Both the position numbers and the translations under genes were made by a program. Positions 10,118 through 19,783 of a stretch of DNA of 64,000 nucleotides are shown here, piece by piece. How positions within the stretch are numbered: the first letter of the stretch is position 1; each line of letters begins with the position of its first letter. The notes beneath the pieces were generated by a model. That model ran no database searches. It was given only the letters and a program-made list of their open reading frames with translations, and had not been told where the DNA came from. The DNA comes from G039954875 sp047528275 (GTDB lineage Bacteria; Bacteroidota; Bacteroidia; Flavobacteriales; Blattabacteriaceae). Location of the stretch: contig CP180023.1 of assembly GCA_047528275.1 (NCBI GenBank), positions 558,001-622,000 of the forward strand, given 5' to 3'.

Positions 10118-11578
10118 ATGGTTTTACAAGATAGAATATTGAAAGAAGCTTTTACTTTCGATGATGTATTGCTTGTACCCTCGCGTTCTGAAGTCACCCC
10201 ATCTGAAGTATCTCTCAAAACAGCTTTGACACCTGAGATCGTATTGAATGTACCCGTCGTGAGTGCTGCGATGGATACGGTAACCGAATCTTCTTTGGCC
10301 ACAGCGATGGCTAGAGAAGGCGGACTCGGTTTTATTCATAAAAACATGAGTCTGAGGGATCAGGAAGAAAAAGTCGATAGGGTCAAACGGAGTGAAAATG
10401 GTATGGTCGATGATCCTATCACCCTCTCCAGGCATTCTACGCTTCAAGAAGCCTATCAGCTCATGATGCACTATCGCATTTCAGGACTTCCAGTAATCGA
10501 GGAAGACCGTACCTTGGTAGGGATCATCACCAACCGGGATATTAAGTACCGGATCGATATGGATACCCCTGTAGAAGATGTGATGACCAAAGAAGGCTTG
10601 GTGACTTCAGGAAGAGATACCACTCTAGAAGAAGCCAAGGACATCTTACTCAAAGCTCGGATAGAAAAACTCCCTATTGTAGACAAGCAGGCTAAGTTGG
10701 TTGGTTTGATCACCATCAGAGATATTGATAACCTGATCGAATATCCGCATGCTTGCAAAGATGCTCGTGGCCGTTTACGCGTGGGGGCTGCGGTAGGAGT
10801 AGGCGAAGACACAATGGACCGTATAGAAGCTTTGGTCAAAGTAGGCGTAGACATCATTACTGTAGATTCTGCCCATGGACATGCCATTGGAGTTTTAGAT
10901 ATGATCAAAGCGATTCGTTATGCCTTCCCAAAATTGGCATTGGTCGGGGGAAACATCGTCACAGCGGAAGCGGGCAAAGACCTTATAGAAGCAGGTGCTA
11001 CCATCCTTAAAGTTGGAGTAGGTCCGGGTTCTATCTGTACCACTCGTGTAGTAGCTGGTGTGGGAGTACCTCAAATCACTGCTATCAACGAAGTGTATGA
11101 ATACGCTAAGGACAAGAATGTTGCCGTCATCGCCGATGGCGGAATCAAATTTTCCGGTGATATCGTTAAGGCGATTGCTGCAGGTGCCTCTTGTGTGATG
11201 ATTGGTAGTTTGTTAGCCGGTACAGACGAGGCCCCTGGTGAAGAAGTTATTTTCCAAGGTAGAAAATTCAAAACTTATGTAGGTATGGGGTCCTTAGCTG
11301 CGATGAAACGCGGCAGTAAAGACCGTTATTTTCAGACTAATACCAAAAAGATTGTCCCAGAAGGTATTGAAGCACGAGTTCCCTACAAAGGACGGCTCAA
11401 AGATATGATTTATCAGCTTTGTGGAGGTTTGTGTGCCGGAATGGGCTACTGTGGCACCTCTACTATATCCGATTTGATGACCCATGGAAAATTTGTCCGA
11501 ATCACCAACTCCGGTTTACAAGAAAGCCATCCTCATGACGTGATTATCACCAAAGAAGCTCCTAATTATTATAATTGA
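10118..11578 (+). CDS. guaB: IMP dehydrogenase
   Basis: The enzyme oxidises IMP to XMP with NAD+, the committed step to GMP. The ATG at 10118 gives 486 residues, the usual length and N-terminus (LKEAFTFDDVLLVPS); an upstream in-frame start at 10055 would add 21 residues that the family lacks. A CBS pair spans about residues 95-205. The catalytic loop is GPGSICTTR with the active Cys, and the phosphate-binding ADGGIKFSGD and the flap near GYCGT are present. The frame is intact. It is followed after 42 nt by sodC on the same strand. Confidence 0.97.
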   Translation: MVLQDRILKEAFTFDDVLLVPSRSEVTPSEVSLKTALTPEIVLNVPVVSAAMDTVTESSLATAMAREGGLGFIHKNMSLRDQEEKVDRVKRSENGMVDDPITLSRHSTLQEAYQLMMHYRISGLPVIEEDRTLVGIITNRDIKYRIDMDTPVEDVMTKEGLVTSGRDTTLEEAKDILLKARIEKLPIVDKQAKLVGLITIRDIDNLIEYPHACKDARGRLRVGAAVGVGEDTMDRIEALVKVGVDIITVDSAHGHAIGVLDMIKAIRYAFPKLALVGGNIVTAEAGKDLIEAGATILKVGVGPGSICTTRVVAGVGVPQITAINEVYEYAKDKNVAVIADGGIKFSGDIVKAIAAGASCVMIGSLLAGTDEAPGEEVIFQGRKFKTYVGMGSLAAMKRGSKDRYFQTNTKKIVPEGIEARVPYKGRLKDMIYQLCGGLCAGMGYCGTSTISDLMTHGKFVRITNSGLQESHPHDVIITKEAPNYYN

Positions 11579-11620
11579 TTTTTTAGTTTTAGATTTGTTT
11601 AGCTTTTAAAAAAAAGGACG

Positions 11621-12133
11621 ATGAAAAGCATATATCTCAGCAGTGTCTTTGTGGCTATGGTTTCTTTATCTTCTTGTAAAACTATAGCCATAGCACTGAT
11701 CAACCCTTTGGGGAAAGATGGTGTGACAGGTCAAGTGAAATTTGTACAAGAAAGAAATGGTAAGGTATATATGACAACCGTCATCAATGGTTCAAAGTCT
11801 GGTGTACGAGCCATGCACATCCATGAAAAAGGAGATTGTAGTACTCCAGACGGCACCTCTGCCGGTGGTCATTGGAATCCGCTCAATCACAAGCACGGAA
11901 AGTGGGGTAAGGATGAATTTCACAAAGGAGATATAGGGAACGTATGGATGAATGTTCAAGGTAAAGGATTTTACGGCCTGGTTACTGATAAGTGGTGTGT
12001 AGGTTGCCCTGATGTCACGAAAAATATTGTAGGTAAAGCCATCATCGTACATGAAAAAGTAGACAATTTCATTACCCAACCTACCGGTGCTGCTGGTTCT
12101 AGAAAAGGATGCGGTGTGATCCGGATCAAATGA
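11621..12133 (+). CDS. sodC: Cu/Zn superoxide dismutase, lipoprotein
   Basis: The 170-residue protein starts with a lipoprotein signal ending in LSSC (Cys at about 19), so it should be anchored in the envelope. All metal ligands of SodC are visible: HIHEKGDC (two Cu-ligand His), GGHWNPLNHKHG (bridging and Zn His), HKGDIGN (Zn His and Asp) and the last Cu ligand in IIVHEK. The C-terminal TQPTGAAGSRKGCGVI holds the substrate-guiding Arg and the second disulfide Cys. It dismutates superoxide outside the cytoplasm. Retention beside so many dead genes suggests oxidative stress is still encountered, possibly from a host. Confidence 0.93.
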   Translation: MKSIYLSSVFVAMVSLSSCKTIAIALINPLGKDGVTGQVKFVQERNGKVYMTTVINGSKSGVRAMHIHEKGDCSTPDGTSAGGHWNPLNHKHGKWGKDEFHKGDIGNVWMNVQGKGFYGLVTDKWCVGCPDVTKNIVGKAIIVHEKVDNFITQPTGAAGSRKGCGVIRIK

Positions 12134-12173
12134 TTTCTTTGAAATAAGCCAATGCTAGTATCTGTTCTAATCT

Positions 12174-12420
12174 ATGAAAAGATTTCCAAAGTTTAATCTT
12201 ATCAAGAAGTCTTTTGTAGATTATATCATGGCAGTATTGTGGATCGGTGTAGGGGTATTCCTTTTGTTGGGAAAGTACCTTGGATAGGAATCCACAAGGT
12301 CATTGATAGGGTTGTAGTCAAAGTCTATGCGTTACATTGCGTAATGTACGGTTTTTGTGGCGCATGTACGGAGGCTATAGAAGAGATCCGTATCCGAGAT
12401 GAAATATTTTTTAACCGTAA
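12174..12420 (+). pseudogene. Broken small membrane protein gene
   Basis: The ATG at 12174 opens KRFPKFNLIKKSFVDYIMAV followed by a hydrophobic helix (WIGVGVFLLLGKYLG), then a stop. The rest (a VYALHCVMYG helix, then WRMYGGYR) continues in other frames. A small membrane protein of this kind commonly precedes a PstS-like protein in Bacteroidota transport clusters, and a PstS-like pseudogene follows here. Function of the family is unknown to me. Confidence 0.55.
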
Positions 12421-12429
12421 TCATATAAA

Positions 12430-13370
12430 AAGCTACGTTTTCGTCCTAGTCATCGTGCTAGGAGTAAGTTGCCGGTCTGAGAAGAAAAGCTTTCTGCGAT
12501 GGAGATAGATACCCTGACTTCCGGTACCATACAGATCAGCGTAGATGAGTCCTTCAGGCCAGTCATACAAGAAGTAGATCAAATTATTTATCTCTCAAAA
12601 TCCCCAATCCTAGATCATTATTCATTATAAACCCGAAGCCGAATGCTTAAAGGGTCTGATGCCTGATAGCATCCGTATGATCATTGTGACTCAAGGTTTG
12701 ATCCCATAAGAAGAAGATCTAATGAAAGCCTAACTCTTTTAAGTACCTAGATATTATGATGAGTTAACCTACGATGCCATCGCTGTGATCCTACACCAAC
12801 AGGCCCGAGAGTATGTTTTTTCCATGGCTGCTTTGCGTAATATTTTAGAGAGAAGACAGACGACTCGGGATTTCAAGCCGTCATGGATGGTATATGAGTT
12901 ACTGGTACAGTGCTTTATCTTATAGATGTGGTCCTATAATGCAAGTCATTGGTTGCAAATATGGTAGGAGCTAAAGATAGTCAGGAAGTGATCGATTATA
13001 TAGCTTCACATTCTAAAGCTCCAGGCTTTATCGGTTTAAATTGTATCGGAGATCAGGATGATCCCGAGAAATTAGCTTTTTTTTAAAAGAATCAAAGTAG
13101 CTAATTTAGAATGCAGTTCTTGTGAGGAGAAGATTTAGGTGAAGTCTTATCAAGCTAATTTTGCGTTGAAAAGGTACCCTCTGATACGGTCATTGTACTA
13201 TATCGTCAAAGAAAATTATGATGGTTTGGGGAGTGGCTTTTCCAATTTCATGTGATATAAAAAAGGGCAGCTCATCTTTAGGCGAGCCTATCTGATGCAG
13301 GATCAGATATTTTTCCAAGTACGGAAGAAGGCCATACTTTGCAATCATGGAAAACGACTAATAATTGAAA
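12430..13370 (+). pseudogene. Dead PstS-like phosphate/substrate-binding lipoprotein
   Basis: A lipoprotein-like leader (VLVIVLGVSC at about 12445-12475) precedes DTLTSGTIQISVDESFRPVI (12511-12570). After a frame change comes IIHYKPEAECLKGL, then SIRMIIVTQGL, as in the Bacteroidota PstS-type phosphate-binding proteins. Further homologous pieces (AHSKAPGFIGLNCIGDQDD near 13010, and RAYLMQDQIFFQVRKKA near 13283) run to about 13350. There are at least five stops and shifts. The gene sits directly ahead of a TPR pseudogene and the intact exbB-exbD-exbD-tonB set, a grouping common in this phylum. Confidence 0.8.
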
Positions 13371-13379
13371 ATCAATATT

Positions 13380-14973
13380 ATACTATAAAAAGAGTTCATT
13401 ACTCACTTTCGATTTTGTTTTTTTGATCCTACATCTTTTCAGTTCACAAGAGCTTGACAAGGAAAGCGTTTTTTTTACTACGGACGTTACAATAGAGCTA
13501 GAGAAAGCTTTCAGAAGATCTTAGATCAGCAACCTATGGAAGAAAAAGTTCTCTATTAGCTGGGGTAGGTTTACTTAGAGAAGAAAAACTTTCTGGAGGC
13601 CATATCATTATATCAAAAATCCTTGTCGTCCGACTCCAAGCTTCTGTTAATATGAATCGGTAAGGTCTATATCGATCTATTGGAAAACAAACCCACTAAA
13701 GCAAAAAAAAAATACCTTTGAAGAGGCTCTGATCCGATCCGGAGGAAAAGATGTAGAATTTTTCAATACCATAGCCCGTGCTCAGATCAAAGCGAAGAAA
13801 GGCTATGTCCAATACTCCTTGCAAAAGCTCCAAAAAGCTACTCAATTGAGGAGATTTAAAGATCCTTAGACTTACATCTTGATGGGAGACGTTCATAAAA
13901 AACTGTCCAAATATGAAGATACTCCTCTCTTATCGCAAAATATTGGAGATCTGATTCCAAATATGCTGCACCCAGATACAAATAAACTAACCTCTATGCC
14001 CCATAAAAGAACAAGTAAGTCTTCCTATTCAAGCTGGATAAAGCTTTACAACTCGAACCCAACTATGCACCGGTTTACTATGCACGTTATGCCTACTGGT
14101 TTTATCACAACATCGACAAAGCCAAAAAAAATTATAAAAAAATATTTTAGCCTGACCGACATTACCGATGATGTTAATTATGAAAAGGCTAGCATTACCT
14201 TTGTAGCCAAACAATACGATGAAGCCATCCGTACAGCTAAAAATCATCTTGAAAAGATTATGAATAATTCCAATTCATTATTTTACATACTATTATATTA
14301 TACTTATAATACCCTAAATAATTCAATCAATACCAAGGCTGCTATTGAACAATATTTTACTTGGCAAGCTGAAGAAAATCTCATCGCTAAAGATCACCTA
14401 CTCAAGGCTAAATTCCTGTTGAAATTTCCTGATAATGAAAAAGCTGTTGCTCAAAGTTTTGACGAATCCATAGCGTTTGAGTCTGATCCGGATGGTCAAC
14501 AAACTTTCATGGAAGAGATCCATCAGGTCGCTAAAAATGCTAAAGCTTATTTGATGGAAACCTTATAGCGGGGTAAGTTGTATTAAGCCAAGAAAAACCC
14601 TAGCAATCTAGATCTTTAATATTGGGGGTGGTGGGGGTATGCTGCCTATCAAGCGGGAGATTATTAGCAAGTTTGGGATATCTTCAAGAAGTATATCGAA
14701 AAACACTTTGTGGAAATCTTTGAGCTGTTCGTAGTGGACCAAGTCCTAGATCCAGAAATGAAAGAAGCTTCAGCCGTGCCTTATTATGAAAATCTTGTAG
14801 AACTATCTAAGCTGGCCGATATGATCCAATGGAAATCCACTATCACAGCAGCATTGTATTATTTGGCAGTCTATTCGGACCAGATCAAGAATGATCGTAC
14901 CACTGTAATAGATACCTCACACATCTGTTGGAGATCGATCCAGAAAATCAAAAGGCTATAGAATTCTTATAAT
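13380..14973 (+). pseudogene. Dead tetratricopeptide-repeat protein
   Basis: Repeated TPR-like units can be read across frames: GRYNRARESFQKILDQQP (13478 on), FLEAISLYQKSL, KALQLEPNYAPVYYARYAYW (about 14041 on), EKASITFVAKQYDEAIRTAK (inside the 229-codon open stretch at 13879-14568) and a last unit LEIDPENQKAIEFL ending in TAA at 14971-14973. A DPEMKEASAVPYYEN segment near 14749 matches the usual last third of this protein family. Frames change at least four times. Homologues typically lie in the exbBD-tonB-pstS-TPR neighbourhood. Confidence 0.8.
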
Positions 14974-15138
14974 TGTTTTTAAAAAAAAATTGAGAGGATG
15001 AATGATCCGGTGGTCAGACTAAAGTTTATAGAAAATAATAAATTTTTGATTCAAGTTTGTCGCAGTTGTTTTTTTTCCTTACAATTGGCGAGAATTTGCA
15101 TTGTATTACTTGAGAAATAAAATTGATAACTTATTATT

Positions 15139-16005
15139 ATGTCTAAAAAAAAACAAGATCAAGCAATAGTTTTCGGTATGAAAGATATTCATTATCAAAT
15201 ATCAAAGAATAGTAGTAATATCATTGCTTTTGTCGCTCCGGCGGTTTGTATCATATTGGGGTATGTCATTTGGCGATTCATATTTGGAAATCCTTTAGGT
15301 TTTTCTAAGCCGGATGATAGCAGTTGGTTCTGGCCGCAACATAGAGGCCCGTTGGGGCCTTGGCATCGCATGTACGAAGGCGGTATCATCGTACCAGGAT
15401 TGATTGGTCTCTTACTGATGGTACTGGTCTTTTCTATAGAAAGATATCTGACTATTTCAAAAGCTACAGGAAAAGGCTCTAATTCCAATTTTGTCCGTCA
15501 AGTACAATACCATTTAGCCCAAAAAGACGTAGAATCTGCTCTGGCCGAATGTGATCGGCAAAAAGGTTCTGTAGGCAATGTCATGCGGGTAGGATTGCTT
15601 CGCTATAAGGAAATGATCATCGAAAAAGAATTAACTACCGAACAGAAGATAATGGCTATACAAAAAGAAATGGAGGAGGCCACAGCCTTAGAACTCCCCA
15701 TGATGCAAAAAAATTTGGTTTTCTTATCCACTATCACTTCTTTAGCTACATTGATCGCCCTTTTGGGTACAGTGATTGGGATGATCCGTTCGTTTTCCGC
15801 TTTGGGAGAAAGTGGTGTAGCTGGTGGTTCAGAATTGGCCGTCGGGATTTCTGAGGCGTTGTACAATACCGCTACAGGGATTGCTACCTCAGCTTTTGCC
15901 TTGATCACGTACAACATCTTTACGACTAAGATCGATTCGATTACCTATGCTATTGATGAATCAGGGTTTACATTGACGCAGAGCTTCGTTTCGTTATACA
16001 AATAA
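15139..16005 (+). CDS. exbB: MotA/TolQ/ExbB proton channel protein
   Basis: This is a 288-residue inner-membrane protein with transmembrane segments at about 30-48, 90-110, 194-215 and 240-262. The conserved TolQ/ExbB helices are recognisable: GGIIVPGLIGLLLMVLVFSI, SLATLIALLGTVIGMIRSF and EALYNTATGIATSAFALITY. With the two ExbD proteins and TonB that follow, it forms the proton-driven motor that energises outer-membrane receptors. It starts the intact part of the cluster, 21 nt ahead of exbD. The extended N-terminus with an extra helix is normal for Bacteroidota ExbB. Confidence 0.93.
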   Translation: MSKKKQDQAIVFGMKDIHYQISKNSSNIIAFVAPAVCIILGYVIWRFIFGNPLGFSKPDDSSWFWPQHRGPLGPWHRMYEGGIIVPGLIGLLLMVLVFSIERYLTISKATGKGSNSNFVRQVQYHLAQKDVESALAECDRQKGSVGNVMRVGLLRYKEMIIEKELTTEQKIMAIQKEMEEATALELPMMQKNLVFLSTITSLATLIALLGTVIGMIRSFSALGESGVAGGSELAVGISEALYNTATGIATSAFALITYNIFTTKIDSITYAIDESGFTLTQSFVSLYK

Positions 16006-16025
16006 CGATAAAGAATTTTTTATAA

Positions 16026-16673
16026 ATGTCTAAAGTTAAGATACCACGTAAAAGCACTTGGATAGATATGACAGCTTTTGTGGATGTGGTATTTTTGATA
16101 TTGTCATTCTTCATGTTGGCTACTAAATTTAAGCCTGAAGAGATCGTTCCGATCGCTACGCCCGATTCAGTATCTTCTCAACAGATTGAAGAGAAGAATT
16201 CCTTCATGGTACTGATGGACAAGGAAGGGAGAGTATTTATTCAGGTGGATCCTGAGATGCGTGAACCACTCATAGAAAACCTCAATAAAACACGTAATCT
16301 TGGACTCACATATAAGGAGATCAAAAATTTTAAGTCCACAGGTAATGTAGGGGTTTCCTTCCAGCAACTCAAGCCTTTTTTGGCCCTTTCGCTCGAAGAT
16401 CAGAAAAATTTCAATCAGAGAGGTATATTGATCGATTCTTTAGGTGGAGAATTAGCTTTGTGGATACGGGATGTCAGAGCTTTGACAGCTAATAAACAGA
16501 TCAATTGGTTTATCAAGGGTGATAATCAGACCTGTTACACGATGTTTAGAGACGTGTTGATGGCCTTCAAAAAAAATGATCTAAATAAATTTCACCTGGT
16601 AACCAATCCGATACAACCCCCTGTAGGTACAGCATTGTATGAGAAAAATTTGCAGAAAGAAGGATATGATTGA
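16026..16673 (+). CDS. exbD: ExbD/TolR biopolymer transport protein (first copy)
   Basis: The 215-residue protein has a short cytoplasmic N-terminus and one transmembrane helix carrying the motif WIDMTAFVDVVFLILSFFML (about 12-31), with the membrane Asp needed for proton flow. A periplasmic domain follows. It is longer than typical ExbD (about 140 aa), as usual for the first ExbD of Bacteroidota pairs. It lies 33 nt upstream of the second exbD and is presumably co-transcribed with it. Confidence 0.92.
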   Translation: MSKVKIPRKSTWIDMTAFVDVVFLILSFFMLATKFKPEEIVPIATPDSVSSQQIEEKNSFMVLMDKEGRVFIQVDPEMREPLIENLNKTRNLGLTYKEIKNFKSTGNVGVSFQQLKPFLALSLEDQKNFNQRGILIDSLGGELALWIRDVRALTANKQINWFIKGDNQTCYTMFRDVLMAFKKNDLNKFHLVTNPIQPPVGTALYEKNLQKEGYD

Positions 16674-16706
16674 TCCTTTCTATTAATGAATTAAAAAATC
16701 AAGCAT

Positions 16707-17237
16707 ATGGCTGATATCGATATACAAGAAGGAAGTAATCATAAAAAAATAGGCGTCAAGAAAGTTAAAAAATTATCTACACGAATAGATATGACCCCAA
16801 TGGTGGATCTGGTTTTTTTGCTCATCACTTTTTTTATTTTCACCACAACCATGTCTCAGTCTACCTCCATGGACCTCTTTCTACCGAAGAATACTCAGAA
16901 CGAACAGGAAGAAACTAAGGTAAAAAACTCTGGAGCCTTTACTATTCTATTGGGTAAGTCCGATCAGATCTATTACTACGAAGGTATGTATCCCTTAGCG
17001 ATGAAGACGACTAATTTTAAAAAGATCCGAGACCTTGTCATCGATAAAAAGATGCGGACGCCCTCAAAAAAATTGATTATCATCATCAAGCCCACTATTG
17101 ATGCCACTTACAAAAACATGGTAGATATCATCGACGAAATGACCATCAATCAAATAGAACGTTATGCCATGCTGGATATCACCCCACAAGAGTATGAGCT
17201 TGTACAAAAAATTCAAATAAGCAACAACATCCAGTAA
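16707..17237 (+). CDS. exbD: ExbD/TolR biopolymer transport protein (second copy)
   Basis: The 176-residue paralogue has the helix motif TRIDMTPMVDLVFLLITFFI (about 25-44) with the conserved membrane Asp, and a periplasmic domain rich in Lys. It pairs with the first ExbD in the ExbB-ExbD-TonB complex. It ends 53 nt before tonB, and the gap contains a run of 14 G (17247-17260). Confidence 0.92.
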   Translation: MADIDIQEGSNHKKIGVKKVKKLSTRIDMTPMVDLVFLLITFFIFTTTMSQSTSMDLFLPKNTQNEQEETKVKNSGAFTILLGKSDQIYYYEGMYPLAMKTTNFKKIRDLVIDKKMRTPSKKLIIIIKPTIDATYKNMVDIIDEMTINQIERYAMLDITPQEYELVQKIQISNNIQ

Positions 17238-17246
17238 GTGATATTA

Positions 17247-17260
17247 GGGGGGGGGGGGGG
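17247..17260 (+). repeat. G14 homopolymer between exbD and tonB
   Basis: Fourteen consecutive G lie in the 53-nt spacer upstream of the tonB ATG (17291). The neighbourhood is AT-rich, so this is not expected by chance. Such tracts mutate in length by slippage and could change expression of the downstream gene. It could also be a site of sequencing length error. Confidence 0.95.
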
Positions 17261-17290
17261 TAAGAAATTTTCAAAATACGAAAAGATCAG

Positions 17291-18103
17291 ATGCAAGCTA
17301 ATAAAATACTCGAATCCGACTTTCTAGACATTCTTTTCGAGAAAAGAAATAAGTCTTATGGAGCCTATGAATTGAGACGGAAGTATGCTCGTAGATTGAC
17401 ATACGCCCTTTTGCTCTCTGCAATATTACCGACTCTGGGAGTATTTTTTTTCCTTTTATTCCCCAATGACAAGGTGTATAAAAAGGACAAATTGAAAATA
17501 AAAGAAATCAAGCTCGAAGATATCAAAATAGACGAACTCAAATTCATCGAGCTCCCTTCTTCGCCCCCATCTCTACCCCCGAAAGAAATCCCCAAGCAGG
17601 CTTTAGAAAAGTTCACTCTACCTAAAGTGGTTTCCGATCATGAAGTTAAGCCTGAGGATATCCCCCCAAAACAAGAGGATTTAAAAAATCAACCCATAGG
17701 TATTCAGGAAGTGGAGGGCATTAAAGATGCAGATATCCCGCCGCTTCCACCCATAAATACAGGTCAGGGCGTAGTACAAATCCACAAGGTAGATAACAAA
17801 TCGTTGACCAACGTAGATATACCAGCTAAATATCCCGGCAATTGGAATTCCTTTTTAAGAGATAAACTTAATTATTCCGAATATGCTCAAGAGGTAGGAA
17901 TACAAGGCTCTGTGATAGTCCGTTTTGTGGTAGATATCGATGGTAGAGTGAGTGACGTGAGAGCCATTTCAGGGCCTAAGGAATTGAGAGAGGAGGCCGA
18001 AAATGCTATAAAGAAGAGTGAAAAATGGATCCCCGCTGAACAAAACGGTAGACTGGTGAAGGCTTATAAAAAACAGATGATTATCTTTCACTTGAAAGAA
18101 TGA
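17291..18103 (+). CDS. tonB: TonB energy-transducing protein
   Basis: This 270-residue protein has a cytoplasmic N-terminus with the sequence ILFEKRNKSYGAYELRRKY, a hallmark of Bacteroidota TonB, and one transmembrane helix at about 38-58. A Pro/Glu/Lys-rich periplasmic spacer follows (80-170), and then a C-terminal TonB domain (about 190-268) with GSVIVRFVVDIDGRVSDV. It carries energy from ExbB/ExbD to outer-membrane receptors. The only receptor gene in the window is dead (5447-7741), so other receptors must exist elsewhere if the system still works. A clear terminator follows at 18133-18158. Confidence 0.93.
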   Translation: MQANKILESDFLDILFEKRNKSYGAYELRRKYARRLTYALLLSAILPTLGVFFFLLFPNDKVYKKDKLKIKEIKLEDIKIDELKFIELPSSPPSLPPKEIPKQALEKFTLPKVVSDHEVKPEDIPPKQEDLKNQPIGIQEVEGIKDADIPPLPPINTGQGVVQIHKVDNKSLTNVDIPAKYPGNWNSFLRDKLNYSEYAQEVGIQGSVIVRFVVDIDGRVSDVRAISGPKELREEAENAIKKSEKWIPAEQNGRLVKAYKKQMIIFHLKE

Positions 18104-18132
18104 AAGGATGATTTTTTAGATATGAATGAGAG

Positions 18133-18158
18133 CTGCGTGAAAACGCGGTTTTTTTTTT
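18133..18158 (+). terminator. Intrinsic terminator after tonB
   Basis: CTGCGT (18133-18138), loop GAAA and ACGCGG (18143-18148) form a 6-bp stem with one G-T pair, followed directly by ten T. It closes the exbB-exbD-exbD-tonB operon 30 nt after the tonB stop. Confidence 0.88.
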
Positions 18159-18267
18159 ATATTTTAAAACGTCCTTTTAAAGATACGGTTTTCCTGAGTA
18201 ATTTTTTTTAAAAAAATTCAGACATTAGAGGAAATACGTTTTTTTATAAAAATCAACATTAAAATTA

Positions 18268-19604
18268 TTGTATAAAAATAATATTATATATTTTATCATA
18301 AATTTATATTTATCTGAATTTTTATTTGGATTTGATATTTTGATTATTTTGGGGTTCAATCTTTCCATCAAAGCATTTTTGGATACATCACCATGGTTTC
18401 ATTGTATATTTATCATATCTATGGCGTTGTGGGCTACGGTCATTGGTGCTCTTTTGGATGGATGTTATCCGATAAGATTGACTAGAAAAAGGTCTTTTTT
18501 TTTGGATCGGAATATTGTATTTTTTCTCTACCATAGGTTCTGACATCGTTCCAGAACCGTATAGCTTTTCCTTTTGTCGATTTATTGAAGGGTTCGGTTT
18601 CGGTGCATTTTTAGTAGCGGAACCTAGTTATATATCAGAGATATTCAATACTGATAATCGTGGATGCTTGGTGACTTTGTTTCGGTTTAATATCGTCTTT
18701 GAGGTCCTTCTGGCGTACATCTTCAATTATCTGTTGAATGTGGGTTTTGTAGGGAGATAATGTTTAGTGTTTAATGATAAGGATAGAAGCTTTTCCTGGC
18801 AGTCTCTATACGCTCATGGTATTGGGTCTGGATGAATAGCTTACGTTGGTTGATCGTTAAAAAGAAGGACATTCAAAAAGTCAGAAGGGTTTTAGCGTGC
18901 ATCTATGATGTAGATACGACTGATGAGATGATCCATAAGATTGATCGTGACAATCAGATCCAAAAGAGTGAGAATATTTTTACTAAAAAGTACCATTCCC
19001 CATTGTATTGGCTTTTTTGCTGCCATTTTTCAACCAATTATCTATGGTTAATTTTGCCCTTTATTATGCACCAGAGATTTTAGAAATAGCTGGTTTGGCT
19101 ACGAAAAATTCTTTCTACAGTTCGATCTATATTGGGCTATCCAATCTGGTACCTACGCTCATCGGTGTATGTATCTGATCGACAGTCTGGGTAGAATACA
19201 GTTTATGTTAATTAGCTATTTCGAATATATCATCAGCCTATTCATGATCGCTCACGTCTTTTATCTACAACGAATCCTGCATGGTTGTTAATTTTTATTT
19301 TGATATATACATTATAACATTCTATATAACAATTTATTATAATATAGATACCCGTATCGGTGATTTTCCTTACGAGGTTAGAACCAATGGTCAGAATTTT
19401 GACTCTGGGATATATTGAATATTTGCCGCATTGATCACTTTAGTAGGTCTAGTTTTTGTCTATATTTTTAAGAACAATCCCTATCTGATATTCATCTTCT
19501 TTGGATTTATGATAGTTTTTCAGCTCTTTTTACGCTCTTCATCATACCTGATACTACATAAGGTTCTCTAGAATATCTAAAAAAATTAGTTAAACAAGAC
19601 AAAT
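18268..19604 (+). pseudogene. Dead sugar-porter MFS transporter
   Basis: Segments in order match the sugar porter (SP) family of the major facilitator superfamily: LFGFDILIILG (helix 1 region), a remnant of the GRK loop (RKRSFFL), GFGFGAFLVAEPSYISEIF (18587-18650, the conserved PxYxxEI region) and NRGCLVTLFRFNIVFEVLLAY. A cytoplasmic loop with LRWLIVKKKDIQKVRRVL follows, then YYAPEIL and FFGFMIVFQLF to the end at about 19602. At least eight frame breaks are seen. It would have been a proton-coupled sugar importer; the sugar cannot be told. Confidence 0.85.
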
Positions 19605-19783
19605 GAATATAAGATGATGACGACTGTTTCTATTTTTATTACCAGTGTTGTATACGGATGAGTACACTCAAAATCCCCGATGAGGAAAGATCATCAATGA
19701 AGTAGAAAAATTTCTCATCTGAAGAATGATATCCTTTTTATAAATTCAATAAATTATTAAATATCAATTTAAAAACCATTCTT

